Position numbers and translations under genes: made by a program. A stretch of DNA of 64,000 nucleotides from SFHK01 sp964554795 (lineage in GTDB: Bacteria > Bacillota > Clostridia > Christensenellales > Aristaeellaceae), in contig CAZKQB010000010.1 in the NCBI GenBank assembly GCA_964554795.1, positions 1 to 64,000 on the forward strand, written 5' to 3'. Positions 1-8,512 of this stretch are shown here, one piece after another; the first letter of the stretch is position 1; every line of letters starts with the position of its first letter. The notes beneath the pieces were generated by a model that saw nothing but the letters and a program-made list of their open reading frames with translations, ran no database searches and had not been told where the DNA came from.

Positions 1-948
1 TTCCGCGCGTTGAACGGCTACAGCGACAGCGCGGCGCAGATTGAAGCGTGCGAAGCGGCGATTATCGAGCATGAGTATCAGAAGGCTGTTTCTCTGAGGA
101 GCGACGAGAAATACGAGGAAGCCATCGAAGCCTTCTGCGCGCTGAACGGCTACAGCGACAGCGCGGCGCAGATTGAAGCGTGCGAAGCTGCGATTGTTGA
201 GCGTGAGTATCAAAAAGCTGAGACGCTACGAGAAAATGGGCAATATGCCGAAGCGTATGCAATCTATCTGACGATTCGGGGCTACAAGGATGTTAACGAG
301 ATCATGGCAAATGACGCCGGTATTGCAGCGGCTCGAAGGGCAGAATACCAGCCCGGTAGCTACGTGACCTTTGGCGCCTACCCGCAGACGAAATCCGGCA
401 CCGACAATACGCCGATCGAATGGCTGGTGCTGGAAAGCGACGGGGAAACGGCGCTGCTTATCAGCCGGTATGCACTGGATAGTCAGCCGTACAATACCGT
501 AAGGAAAGATATCACATGGGAGCAGAGTACGCTTCGCAGCTGGCTGAACAACGAATTCTATAACCGTGCGTTCAGTGATGAGGAGAAGCAGAGCATCCTC
601 ACGAGCGACGTAAGCGCGGACAGCAATCCGAGCTACAGCACGAACCCGGGCAACGCAACAAAGGACAATGTGTTCTTTCTGAGCATCGTAGAAGCAGGGA
701 AGTATTTCGCGAGCGACGAAGCGAGGATGTGTGCACCCACGGATTACGCAATCCAGCAGGGCGCATATGCAGACAGCTACCACACGGTAGATGGCAGATG
801 GGCCTGCTGGTGGTGGCTGCGTTCGCCCGGCTACAATAGCAACCTTGCCGCTTACGTCGACAACGGCGGCTCCCTCGACGACATCGGCAACAATGTCAGC
901 TACAGTTACTTTGCTGTCCGTCCGTGTGTGCGGGTTCGGCTTTTCTAA
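1..948 (+). CDS. Repeat protein with C-terminal DUF6273 domain (5' partial)
   Basis: The frame is open from the first base, so the start lies outside the window. The first third consists of TPR-like helical repeats of 44 residues; two nearly identical copies carry the phrase LNGYSDSAAQIEACEAAI, and a more diverged third follows. From about residue 118 the protein matches the DUF6273 pattern: a VTFGAYPQ opening, a WEQSTLRSWLN block and the terminal WWLRSPG plus FAVRPCVRV motifs. This domain is common in large clostridial surface or signalling proteins, often repeated and of unknown function. A strong hairpin terminator follows at 1050. Nothing shows the substrate or localisation, because the N-terminus is missing. 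Confidence 0.8.
   Translation, partial: FRALNGYSDSAAQIEACEAAIIEHEYQKAVSLRSDEKYEEAIEAFCALNGYSDSAAQIEACEAAIVEREYQKAETLRENGQYAEAYAIYLTIRGYKDVNEIMANDAGIAAARRAEYQPGSYVTFGAYPQTKSGTDNTPIEWLVLESDGETALLISRYALDSQPYNTVRKDITWEQSTLRSWLNNEFYNRAFSDEEKQSILTSDVSADSNPSYSTNPGNATKDNVFFLSIVEAGKYFASDEARMCAPTDYAIQQGAYADSYHTVDGRWACWWWLRSPGYNSNLAAYVDNGGSLDDIGNNVSYSYFAVRPCVRVRLF
10..240 (+). repeat. 132-bp tandem coding repeat
   Basis: The stretch starting at 10 recurs almost unchanged at 142, an offset of 132 bases or 44 codons, in frame. The near-identity at DNA level points to recent unit duplication or gene conversion inside the helical-repeat part of the DUF6273 protein. More copies may lie upstream of the window. 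Confidence 0.8.
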
Positions 949-1049
949 AATGAATCTCCGAATCCTATAATCCCGTAGCCCCCGTTTTCCCCCCTAATCT
1001 CGTAATCCCCTTGAAGGGTCGCGTTGTCCGCATAGGGAGGAATTTTCCG

Positions 1050-1085
1050 AGACCGCTCGCGTTTTGATAACGGGCGGTCTTTTTT
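1050..1085 (+). terminator. Rho-independent terminator after DUF6273 gene
   Basis: Ten-base stem (AGACCGCTCG with CGGGCGGTCT, one G-U pair), an 11-base loop, then a run of six T. It separates the first gene from the copper operon. Confidence 0.85.
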
Positions 1086-1190
1086 GCGGCAGCCTTCGGA
1101 CAGCCGTTCTGCATGGAAAAATTCAAAGAGGGAAAGCCTGAATGGAGATGGTCGAGGGATGGCACAGCCGTGAAAATTCCGCGAGATCGG

Positions 1191-1219
1191 TTGACAGATA
1201 CCGGGGTGGGGTATATAAT
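1191..1219 (+). promoter_or_regulatory. csoR-copA promoter
   Basis: TTGACA at 1191-1196 and TATAAT at 1214-1219, separated by exactly 17 bases, both consensus. One CsoR-type box fills the spacer and a second lies just downstream of the -10, which fits repression by blocking RNA polymerase. Confidence 0.9.
1198..1214 (+). promoter_or_regulatory. CsoR operator box 1
   Basis: ATACCGGGGTGGGGTAT, a 17-base pseudo-palindrome with the ATACC...GGTAT ends and G-rich centre known for CsoR operators. It lies between the -35 and -10 elements. Operator function is inferred from the pattern and from the adjacent csoR. Confidence 0.75.
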
Positions 1220-1223
1220 ATAG

Positions 1224-1240
1224 ATACCTGCAGGGGGTAT
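1224..1240 (+). promoter_or_regulatory. CsoR operator box 2
   Basis: ATACCTGCAGGGGGTAT, a second 17-base CsoR-like box whose start is 26 bases after that of box 1. It covers the expected transcription start region. Confidence 0.75.
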
Positions 1241-1260
1241 AGGATCGGGGTGAGAGGGCT

Positions 1261-1575
1261 ATGGATGCACAGAAAGAAAAATGCGGCATGTGTGCGAAGC
1301 GGAAAAAGGAGCGTTCGCCGGAGGAATACCGAAAGCTGATTCATCGACTGAACCGCATAGAGGGGCAGGTGCGGGGTATCCGCGCAATGGTAGAAAACGG
1401 TGCGTATTGCCCGGATATTCTGGTTCAGTCCGCAGCGGTAAGCGCTGCGATGAACGCATTTAACCGGGAGCTGCTGTCCAGCCATATTCGCACCTGCGTG
1501 ACCGAGGATATTCGCGGCGGGCGAGATGAAGCGGTGGACGAACTGCTCGACACAATGAAAAAGCTGATGAAATGA
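1261..1575 (+). CDS. csoR: CsoR-family copper-sensing repressor
   Basis: A 104-residue all-helical DUF156/CsoR repressor. The family helix RLNRIEGQVRGI is present, as are the three Cu(I) ligands of the Cys-His-Cys type at C50, H75 and C79. Two extra cysteines, C8 and C11, sit near the N-terminus. In this family Cu(I) binding releases the repressor from DNA and derepresses a copper export operon. The operon promoter carries two matching boxes, and copA starts 30 bases after the csoR stop, so autoregulation of a csoR-copA operon is the natural reading. The length is typical for the family. Confidence 0.93.
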   Translation: MDAQKEKCGMCAKRKKERSPEEYRKLIHRLNRIEGQVRGIRAMVENGAYCPDILVQSAAVSAAMNAFNRELLSSHIRTCVTEDIRGGRDEAVDELLDTMKKLMK

Positions 1576-1605
1576 GCGCTGTTTCAGGCGAGAAGAAGGG
1601 AAAGC

Positions 1606-4146
1606 ATGAGGCAATACAATGTGGTCGGCATGAGCTGCGCGACGTGCAGCGCGCGCGTGGAAAAGGCCGTATCCAAGGTGGAGGGCGTGACGGAATGCAA
1701 CGTGAGCCTTCTGACCAATTCAATGGGCGTGGAGGGCAGTGCGACGCCGGATGCGGTTATCGAAGCGGTGCGCGCAGCAGGCTATGATGCATCGGTCAAG
1801 GGTGCGCCCGGCGCAAAAATGAGTTCCGCAAGCGCGGAGGAGGCATTGGAGGATCACGATACGCCGAGGCTTAAGCGGCGATTGGTGTGGTCGCTTGGTT
1901 TTCTGATCGTGCTGATGTATTTTTCCATGGGTCACATGATGTGGAATTGGCCGCTTCCGTCGTTCTATACAGACAATCACGTGGCTGTGGGGCTTACGCA
2001 GCTGCTTCTGACAATCGCCGTTATGGTGATCAACCGAAAATTCTTTGTGAGCGGCTTTAAAAGCCTATGGCATCGCGCGCCCAATATGGATACGCTTGTG
2101 GCGATGGGCTCGACGGCGGCGTTTGTATACAGCACCTATGTGCTATTTGCGATGACCGGCGCGCAGGTTCGCGGTGATATGGATGCGGTGATGGAGTATA
2201 TGATGGAATTTTACTTCGAATCCGCAGCCATGATTCTTACGCTGATTACCGTTGGCAAGATGCTGGAGGCGCGCTCGAAGGGACGTACGACCGACGCGCT
2301 GAAGGGGCTTATGAAGCTTGCGCCGAAGACGGCAACCGTGGTGCGCGACGGTGCGGAGGCGATTGTGCCGGTCGAGCAGGTGCAGAAGGGCGATACGTTC
2401 GTCGTGCGCCCCGGGGAAAGCGTTCCGGTGGACGGTACGGTAATCGAGGGCACGAGCGCTGTGAATGAGGCAGCGCTGACCGGCGAAAGCCTGCCGGTTG
2501 AAAAGGCAGCGGGCGATGCAGTATCCGCCGCGACGGTGAATCAGTCCGGCTTCCTGAAATGCCGGGCGACGCGCGTAGGGGAGGATACCACGCTTTCGCA
2601 GATCATTCAGATGGTTTCGGATGCGGCCGCCACGAAAGCGCCGATTGCCAAGATTGCCGACAGGGTATCCGGCGTGTTTGTGCCGACGGTGATCGCCATT
2701 GCCGCGGTAACGACGGTCGTATGGCTTCTGCTTGGCAGAAGCGTGGGCTTCGCGCTGGCGCGCGGCATTTCGGTGCTGGTGATCAGCTGCCCGTGCGCGT
2801 TGGGATTGGCGACGCCGGTTGCCATCATGGTTGGTAGCGGACTGGGTGCGAAGAATGGAATTCTGTTCAAAACCGCAGCGTCGCTTGAAGAAACGGGACG
2901 CGTGCGCATTGTGGCGCTGGACAAGACGGGCACGGTCACATCCGGCGAGCCGCGCGTGACGGACGTCGTTTCGGCGGCAGGAACCGGCGAAGAAGAGCTG
3001 CTTTTTGCGGCGTGCGCGCTGGAGCGCCGGAGTGAGCATCCGCTTGCAAAGGCGATTCTTCGCAGGGGCGAGGAGCTGGGCGTTGAATTGGCAGACGTGG
3101 CGGACTTTCAGGCGTTGCCGGGCAACGGACTGACGGCGACGCTTGGCGGCAAGAGATTGTGCGGCGGAAACGAGGCTTTTGTGAGGGCGCATGCCGAGAT
3201 TCCGGCCGACGCACGGACGCGCGCAGCGATGCTGGCTGAGCAGGGCAAAACGCCCGTGTACTTCGCGTCCGATGGGAAATACGTCGGTATGATTGCCGTG
3301 GCGGACGTAATCAAGGAGGACAGCCCGCAGGCGGTTCGCGAGCTTCAGGGAATGGGTATTCACGTGGTAATGCTGACCGGCGACAACGAGCGCACCGCGA
3401 GGGCGGTCGGGAAGCAGGCGGGCGTCGATCAGGTGATTGCGGGCGTGAAGCCGGATGGAAAGGAAAGCGTGATTCGCAGGCTGAAGGAGTACGGGAAGGT
3501 TGCCATGGTCGGCGACGGAATCAACGATGCGCCGGCGCTTACCCGCGCGGATATTGGAATCGCAATCGGCGCGGGCACGGATGTGGCCATCGACGCGGCA
3601 GACGTTGTGCTGATGAAAAGTCGGCTGAGCGATGTGCCTGCGGCCATTCGCCTGAGCCGCGCTACGCTACGGAATATTCACGAAAACCTGTTCTGGGCGT
3701 TCTTCTACAATGCAATCGGCATTCCGCTGGCAGCGGGCGCGCTGATTCCGTTGGGGCTTACGCTGAATCCCATGTTCGGCGCGGCGGCGATGAGCCTTTC
3801 CAGCTTTTGCGTGGTGTCCAACGCGCTGCGGCTGAACCTGTTCAAGCTGCGCGACACGAAGCATGACAGGAAGCGAAACCACGCTTCCCTCGAGATTTCA
3901 TTTGAACCCGAAAAGAAAAAGGAGGAAACAGAAACCATGGAAAAGACGATGCAGATTACCGGTATGATGTGCACTCATTGCGAGGCGAACGTGAAAAAGG
4001 CGCTGGAGGCGCTGGACGGCGTGCGCGAGGCGAACGTGAGCCACGAGAAGAACCTGGCCGTCGTGATGCTGGATAAGCCCGTTGACGACGATACGCTTCG
4101 CAAGGCCGTAGAGGACAGGGGCTATGAGGTGAAGGAGATCCGCTGA
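1606..4146 (+). CDS. copA: Cu(I)-exporting P1B-type ATPase with N- and C-terminal metal-binding domains
   Basis: An 846-residue heavy-metal ATPase of the inner membrane. An N-terminal HMA domain carries CATC (C11, C14). The transport site CPC lies at about residues 395-397, the phosphorylation motif DKTGT at about 439, SEHP at about 476-479 and the hinge GDGINDAP at about 636. The pump uses ATP to export Cu(I). Unusually, a second HMA domain with CTHC (C789, C792) follows the last membrane helix after a charged linker. This part has CopZ chaperone length and its own ribosome site (see 3937-4146). It follows csoR in one operon and ends before a bidirectional terminator. Confidence 0.95.
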   Translation: MRQYNVVGMSCATCSARVEKAVSKVEGVTECNVSLLTNSMGVEGSATPDAVIEAVRAAGYDASVKGAPGAKMSSASAEEALEDHDTPRLKRRLVWSLGFLIVLMYFSMGHMMWNWPLPSFYTDNHVAVGLTQLLLTIAVMVINRKFFVSGFKSLWHRAPNMDTLVAMGSTAAFVYSTYVLFAMTGAQVRGDMDAVMEYMMEFYFESAAMILTLITVGKMLEARSKGRTTDALKGLMKLAPKTATVVRDGAEAIVPVEQVQKGDTFVVRPGESVPVDGTVIEGTSAVNEAALTGESLPVEKAAGDAVSAATVNQSGFLKCRATRVGEDTTLSQIIQMVSDAAATKAPIAKIADRVSGVFVPTVIAIAAVTTVVWLLLGRSVGFALARGISVLVISCPCALGLATPVAIMVGSGLGAKNGILFKTAASLEETGRVRIVALDKTGTVTSGEPRVTDVVSAAGTGEEELLFAACALERRSEHPLAKAILRRGEELGVELADVADFQALPGNGLTATLGGKRLCGGNEAFVRAHAEIPADARTRAAMLAEQGKTPVYFASDGKYVGMIAVADVIKEDSPQAVRELQGMGIHVVMLTGDNERTARAVGKQAGVDQVIAGVKPDGKESVIRRLKEYGKVAMVGDGINDAPALTRADIGIAIGAGTDVAIDAADVVLMKSRLSDVPAAIRLSRATLRNIHENLFWAFFYNAIGIPLAAGALIPLGLTLNPMFGAAAMSLSSFCVVSNALRLNLFKLRDTKHDRKRNHASLEISFEPEKKKEETETMEKTMQITGMMCTHCEANVKKALEALDGVREANVSHEKNLAVVMLDKPVDDDTLRKAVEDRGYEVKEIR
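3937..4146 (+). CDS. Possible internally initiated CopZ-like copper chaperone
   Basis: Within copA and in the same frame, AAGGAGG at 3919-3925 precedes an ATG at 3937 by 11 bases. Translation from there gives a 69-residue protein with GMMCTHCEANV, the usual size and layout of a free CopZ. The full pump would carry the same domain as a C-terminal fusion. Production of the short form is inferred from the ribosome site; the AAAGGAGG string could be incidental to the lysine-rich linker. Confidence 0.5.
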   Translation: MEKTMQITGMMCTHCEANVKKALEALDGVREANVSHEKNLAVVMLDKPVDDDTLRKAVEDRGYEVKEIR

Positions 4147-4224
4147 GGGCGCGTGAGCTTGCGGCTTCGGTATTCCTGCAGGGCAGGAAGGATGGCCTTT
4201 GGGGGGATTTTTTCCTTAAATGAA

Positions 4225-4277
4225 ACGGCGGTTTCGTATCCACGGGAATGAGGTGGATGCGAAACCGCCGTATTTTT
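4225..4277. terminator. Bidirectional terminator between copA and ABC permease
   Basis: A 19-base stem (4225-4243 with 4253-4271) broken only by one G-U pair, with a 9-base loop and a TATTTTTA tail on the plus side. It lies between the converging copA and ABC permease genes and probably serves both, more strongly on the plus strand. Confidence 0.8.
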
Positions 4278-4282
4278 AGCGT

Positions 4283-5881
4283 TTACAGCGAGGCAAAGCG
4301 GGCACTGCCCTTCTGCTTGAGCCAAAGGTAAATGGCCGCGGAGGCGGCGAGAGTGACGAGGGAGCACAGAAGGAGGTATAGGGCGGCGCCGAGGGAGGAT
4401 GCAACCAGAATGTACAGGAGTCCCATAAGGATTCCGTAGACCCAACCGCCCAGCAGGGCGATGACGACAGGCAGGCTTTGCTTGATCGGCGCGATTTCGT
4501 TTGTCCATGTCAGATTCGGGAATCGGATGCCGAGCGTCAGACCGAAAAGTGCAGAGAACAGCACGAACAGCTGCGGAAGGACGAGTATAAAGGCAGATTC
4601 CAGAATCGAGCTTTGAACAACGATCAGCGCGCAGACGCTTGCGAACAGCACGGTGGGGGATGTGATCAGCAGCTGAACAGACAGCTTGGCCTTCAGCACA
4701 TCCCACGGAGAAATGGGCAGTGAATGCGCAATCCAAAGGTTGCGGCCCTCCAGCGATACGGACGGCGCTGCGCAGTCGTTCATGGAGGCGACCAGACAGA
4801 TGGTGGAGCACAGGAGCACGGGCAGGCTGCCGGGGTAGCCGGCTAAAAGCTCCGTCATGACGCCGAGGAACGAGCTGCCCTTGACCAGCAGAAGAACGCC
4901 CATCGCGGGCAGAAGGAGCGTGGCGAGGCCACAGTTCAGCAGGTAATTGGGACTGCTGGTGAAACGTGCAAGCTCCTTGGAGAAGAGGGCGGCGAACAGA
5001 CTTCGCTTCTCTGTATTTTTTTCGCGATAGACCCTTCGTTCGGACTTTCCGGTTGCTGTGGCGATTTTCAGGAAGCTGCGCGACAGCACGTACCACATTA
5101 GCGCGAATAGAGCCAAGACGACGGCTGAGACGATTAGAATGGCCGTCAAGTCCCCTTCGCCCATGCGTCCCAACAGATAGAGCGGGTAGGCTATGCCGCG
5201 AATTTTCGCACCGTAGATTGCCGCATTCATTACAAGCTCCTGAATGAGCGTCTGCGCCTTGAAGTAGAAGAAATAGTACAGGACGATGAAGGCCAGCGAC
5301 AGGAGCACTACTGCGAAGCTTTTATTCTTAAGCTTCAGGCTGATTTTCGCCACAACCCAGCCGAGCGAGCAGGAGAGGATGAGCACAAACAGCGAAATGC
5401 ACGCAAGCAGCAGAAGCGAACCGACGATTGCGCCGACCGAGGCCGAGACTGTGCACCAGTACACGATGATTGCGGGCAGGATGACTACGCCGGAATACAT
5501 GAGTCCCATCAGATACACGCTCAGGAGGCGCGAGACCATGATGTGGCTTGTCGGAATCGGGAGCGACAGCAGAAGGTCGTTGTCCTTGGCCTTATACAGG
5601 CTCGCGTAGGTGTTGAAGATGCTTCCAAATGCACCGAGCAGGATGGACACAAGTCCCATCAGCGTGAAGTACAGCCAGCCCATGCCTGCATCCGCAAGCG
5701 GCTTGCACATGGATATGGAAGCAAACGTGAATATGCCGCCCAGCACGCCCGCCATCAGCAGGCCGTAGAGAACGATGAATATCGCCGTGGAGGCCTTCGA
5801 GCGCGGCCGGTTCTTCTTTGCATCGTAGAAATAGCCGCGGAAGATCTCCATCATCTGCTTGCGCAGAAGTGTTTTCAGCAT
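4283..5881 (-). CDS. ABC-2 type exporter permease
   Basis: A 532-residue integral membrane protein with about 12 hydrophobic segments in two halves, consistent with a large ABC-2 permease. Examples are the paired segments in residues 30-90 and the GLMYSGVVILPAIIVYW stretch near 130. It starts inside the last codons of the upstream ATPase gene (7-base overlap), so the two are translationally coupled and form one transporter. The substrate cannot be read from sequence; export is inferred from ATPase type and absence of a binding-protein gene. Confidence 0.85.
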   Translation of the reverse strand: MLKTLLRKQMMEIFRGYFYDAKKNRPRSKASTAIFIVLYGLLMAGVLGGIFTFASISMCKPLADAGMGWLYFTLMGLVSILLGAFGSIFNTYASLYKAKDNDLLLSLPIPTSHIMVSRLLSVYLMGLMYSGVVILPAIIVYWCTVSASVGAIVGSLLLLACISLFVLILSCSLGWVVAKISLKLKNKSFAVVLLSLAFIVLYYFFYFKAQTLIQELVMNAAIYGAKIRGIAYPLYLLGRMGEGDLTAILIVSAVVLALFALMWYVLSRSFLKIATATGKSERRVYREKNTEKRSLFAALFSKELARFTSSPNYLLNCGLATLLLPAMGVLLLVKGSSFLGVMTELLAGYPGSLPVLLCSTICLVASMNDCAAPSVSLEGRNLWIAHSLPISPWDVLKAKLSVQLLITSPTVLFASVCALIVVQSSILESAFILVLPQLFVLFSALFGLTLGIRFPNLTWTNEIAPIKQSLPVVIALLGGWVYGILMGLLYILVASSLGAALYLLLCSLVTLAASAAIYLWLKQKGSARFASL

Positions 5882-6588
5882 TTTTCTCCCTCCAGTTCGA
5901 GGAATACCTCTTCGAGGCTGTCATCGCCTTTCACTTCCTCCATTGTGCCCGAGCGAATCAGCTTGCCGGACTTGATGATGGCAACCCGGTCGCACAGCTT
6001 TTCGGCGACCTCCAGCACGTGGGTGGAGAAGAAAATTGCGCCGCCGTTTTCACACATCTCGCGCATCATGCTCTTGAGCAGGTGGGAAGCCTTCGGGTCG
6101 AGACCTACGAACGGCTCGTCCATGATAATCAGCCGGGGCTCATGCACCCATGCCGAGATGATGGCCAGCTTCTGCTTCATTCCATGGGAATAGGACACGA
6201 TTGGCTGGGCGAGGTCATTCGTTAGCTCAAACAGATCCGCATACTTATGAATGCGCTGCTGCCGATTCTCCGCGCTGACATCAAAAATATCGCAGATAAA
6301 GTTCAGATATCGGATGCCGGTCATGAATTCGTATAAATCGGGATTGTCCGGTATGTAGGCCAGTTTTTTCTTGCAGGTGAGCGGCTCATTTTTTATAGAC
6401 GTGCCGTCGATGGTGATTTCGCCTTCATCAAAGCGCAGAATGCCGGCGATGGATTTGAGCGTGGTGGTTTTGCCTGCACCGTTGTGACCGATAAAGCCGT
6501 AAATTTCACCGGGGGCAATGTGCAGACTCAGATCATCGACGGCTTTTTTATCGCCGTAGGTCTTGGTTAAATGCTCGATTTTCAGCAT
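5875..6588 (-). CDS. ABC transporter ATP-binding protein
   Basis: A 237-residue nucleotide-binding subunit of the CcmA/drug-export type. Walker A is GHNGAGKT (residues 34-41), the ABC signature is YSHGMKQK and Walker B is LIIMDEP followed by FVGLDP. The stop overlaps the start of the permease gene. It lies third in a minus-strand operon whose first two genes are degenerate. Confidence 0.93.
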   Translation of the reverse strand: MLKIEHLTKTYGDKKAVDDLSLHIAPGEIYGFIGHNGAGKTTTLKSIAGILRFDEGEITIDGTSIKNEPLTCKKKLAYIPDNPDLYEFMTGIRYLNFICDIFDVSAENRQQRIHKYADLFELTNDLAQPIVSYSHGMKQKLAIISAWVHEPRLIIMDEPFVGLDPKASHLLKSMMREMCENGGAIFFSTHVLEVAEKLCDRVAIIKSGKLIRSGTMEEVKGDDSLEEVFLELEGEKC

Positions 6589-6626
6589 GCGGTGTTCATT
6601 CCTTTCCTATTGTCTATGTGCAGGGC

Positions 6627-7091
6627 TTATTCGCCCATGGTCAGATTGAGTCCGAATTCGCCGACTTGCAGGGAGCCATCCTTCAAAGAGAGAAACGGAG
6701 AAAATTCGGTGGTGATTTCGCCGCGGGTAAAGGAAATTGTCACGTCTGGGAAGATGTCGCTCACGTTGCAGCGAATGGCAAACGGACGGCAGTTTTCCTC
6801 CTCGTAAATCAGTGTTTGGGAGAAGGTCTCCATGTCGTTTACATACAGCCGCACCGTCATGTCTCCGAAGCGGGGAATGATCAGATAGGTTTCGCCGTTT
6901 GACACATAGTGAATCGGTACGGAGGCGCCGTCCAGATACCGCTCGCGATATTCGGCCAGCGCCGTGTCCTCGCCATAGCCAACGTAGGCGACGGCATACA
7001 GCTGCGCGTCTGCATAGGGAAGTTCTGCCTACGCCGATAGACAAACGAGCAGCAGCGCACAGCATAGAAGGAAAACGATTCGCTTTTTCAT
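6627..7091 (-). pseudogene. Small exported protein gene interrupted by in-frame TAG
   Basis: From ATG at 7091 the frame reads a clear signal peptide (KKR followed by a hydrophobic core and LSA). A TAG at 7031-7029 follows, then it continues open for 133 codons to TAA at 6627. The stop sits where a signal-peptidase site of the form SA-Q-A would be expected, so a CAG to TAG change is the simplest history. The mature part, including NGETYLIIPRFGDMTVRLYV, is not a family I recognise. It lies between the remnant ATPase gene and the intact ATPase gene of the same operon and may have been an accessory exported component. A shortened product from an internal start at 6905 is possible but would lack the signal peptide. 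Confidence 0.7.
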
Positions 7092-7118
7092 GAATGAATT
7101 CTCCTTTCGATTCAAACC

Positions 7119-7409
7119 TCAGAGTTTTTGCTTTCGCGCCGCGTTCAGTAGCCAGCCCATTCCTGCCAGATATGTCAGACACGCTGCCGGCACCAGGGCG
7201 CCGAGAATGGAAAGCGCCCTGGATTTGCGCACACCGTTTACACCCAGAAAGGCGAAAAGCTTGCCGCGGCGAACCTGAAGGGAAAGATCCTGTACGGCGC
7301 GAACGCCGCCGAAGGCGTTACTTAGATGCTCAATACCAATGATCGGTTCCATCAATGGCGCCTGTTCGAATTGATGAGAGCTGCGCGAATACCGCATTGC
7401 CTCGATCAT
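7119..7409 (-). pseudogene. Fused remnant of an ABC ATPase start and a permease end
   Basis: From about 7352 the product starts like an ABC ATPase (EPIIGIEHLSNAFGGVRAV) with a broken Walker A, GVNGVRKS instead of GxNGAGKS. It then jumps straight into a short hydrophobic C-terminus like the last helix of a permease. An internal deletion joining two neighbouring genes explains this. A ribosome site (GAGGGAAG) precedes the ATG at 7409, so the 96-residue peptide may be made but cannot be an active ATPase. Confidence 0.65.
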
Positions 7410-7489
7410 GGACTTCCCTCGCTGGACGGAAGCAGCCGCTCTATCAGATTTGACGCATACAAGGCAACAAATGTTGCATATCGTACATT

Positions 7490-7518
7490 ATTATACGGGT
7501 ATCCAAAGAGCTTGTCAA
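7490..7518 (-). promoter_or_regulatory. Promoter of the minus-strand ABC operon
   Basis: On the minus strand TTGACA (7518-7513) and TATAAT (7495-7490) are separated by 17 bases. It would drive the remnant ATPase gene, the TAG-interrupted gene and the intact ABC pair. Confidence 0.8.
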
Positions 7519-7534
7519 TGAAATGCAGAAAAAA

Positions 7535-7586
7535 TAACAAAAAAGACTGCCTCGAATGGCCGATATTTGGTCATTCCGAGGCAGTC
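7535..7586 (-). terminator. Terminator after the sugar permease gene
   Basis: The arms CGAGGCAGTC and GACTGCCTCG (7577-7586, 7545-7554) form a 10-base stem followed on the minus strand by TTTTTTGTT. It ends the transcript that contains the LplC-like permease. Confidence 0.85.
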
Positions 7587-7598
7587 CTGTGTTCGTCC

Positions 7599-8276
7599 TT
7601 AGCCCTTCAGCGAGCCAATCATGATGCCCTTTACGAAGTATTTCTGAATAAATGGATAAGCGCACAGGATTGGGACCGTGGCTACGACGATCAGCGAGTA
7701 TTTCAAAAGGTCGGCCATGCCCTCCAGAGCGACCAGCGTTTCCTCGTCTACATAATCGCTGGCCTTGATCTGGTTCATAACCAGGATGCGGCGGAGCATC
7801 ATCTGAAGCGGATATTTTTTGTCGTCGGAGAGATATAAAAAAGCGCTGAACCACGAATTCCAGTGGCCGACGGCGTACTGCATGGCAGTTACGGCGATAA
7901 CGGCCTTAGAAAGCGGGAGTACAAACGACCAGAAAAAGCGGAAGTCGCTGCAACCGTCGATCTGGCTCATTTCCAGCAGCTCCTGCGGAATGTTGGCTAC
8001 GAGGAATGTGCGCGCGACGATCATCTGGTACACGCCCATCGCACCCGGGATGATCAATGCCCAGCGGGTATTGAGCAGATGAAGATTGCGTGCCAGCAGA
8101 TAGGTCGGCACCAGACCGCCGGAAAACAGCATCGTGAAGGCAAACAGGAATGAAAAAAAGCTTTTATACGGCAGACCGCGGCGTGCTAGCGGATAGGCGC
8201 ACACCATGGTGACAAACACGTTTACGAAGGTACCCACGATCGTGTAATACAGCGTGTTGGCATACTCTTCCTCCAT
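7599..8276 (-). pseudogene. Carbohydrate ABC permease of LplC/MalG type, 5'-truncated
   Basis: The 225-residue frame matches the C-terminal three quarters of LplC/YtcP-type permeases. The EAA-like loop (residues around IPQELLEMSQIDGCSDF) and the GHWNSWFSAFLYLSD segment are present, and it ends in GIMIGSLKG as usual. Family members are about 290 residues. The first helix and periplasmic part are missing, and the sequence upstream of 8276 belongs to an unrelated phage-type regulator. A chance ATG with GGAG in front may allow translation, but the protein is unlikely to work. Such permeases are typically encoded next to YesN-type regulators, one of which survives in pieces at 11.1-12.5 kb. Confidence 0.75.
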
Positions 8277-8277
8277 T

Positions 8278-8431
8278 GCTTCTCCTCCGGCGCGTCGATC
8301 TCAGACAGTTCGTCCAGCGTGCCGCCGAAAATCTCACGTATGGCATGCATTTCTTGCAGATTGAAAGCTGATGCGCCGTTTAGCTTGCGCGATAATAGCT
8401 GTCTGGGCATGTGCACCTGTGATGCAAGCTA
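8278..8431 (-). pseudogene. Fragment of a phage-type XRE regulator
   Basis: On the minus strand the frame gives SRKLNGASAFNLQEMHAIRE followed by an FGGTLDELSE phrase. This is the second half of the small DUF739/XRE regulators found in prophages. A TAG closes it upstream and it runs into the truncated permease at about 8276. It marks the left edge of the inserted or rearranged island. Confidence 0.6.
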
Positions 8432-8460
8432 TGCATTTTTTGTCGTGCGGAATAAAATAG

Positions 8461-8489
8461 TTGACAACGTGTGCCGAATAGTGTACAGT
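8461..8489 (+). promoter_or_regulatory. Promoter of XRE gene A
   Basis: TTGACA at 8461-8466 and TACAGT at 8484-8489 with a 17-base spacer, followed by an AAGGGAG ribosome site and the ATG at 8513. Confidence 0.75.
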
Positions 8490-8512
8490 TATAAAAGAAG
8501 GGAGAATGTGAA

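Noticed and set aside
2143..3363. 406-codon minus-strand frame inside copA
   Set aside because: Shadow of copA; composition dominated by Arg, His and Ala, no motif.
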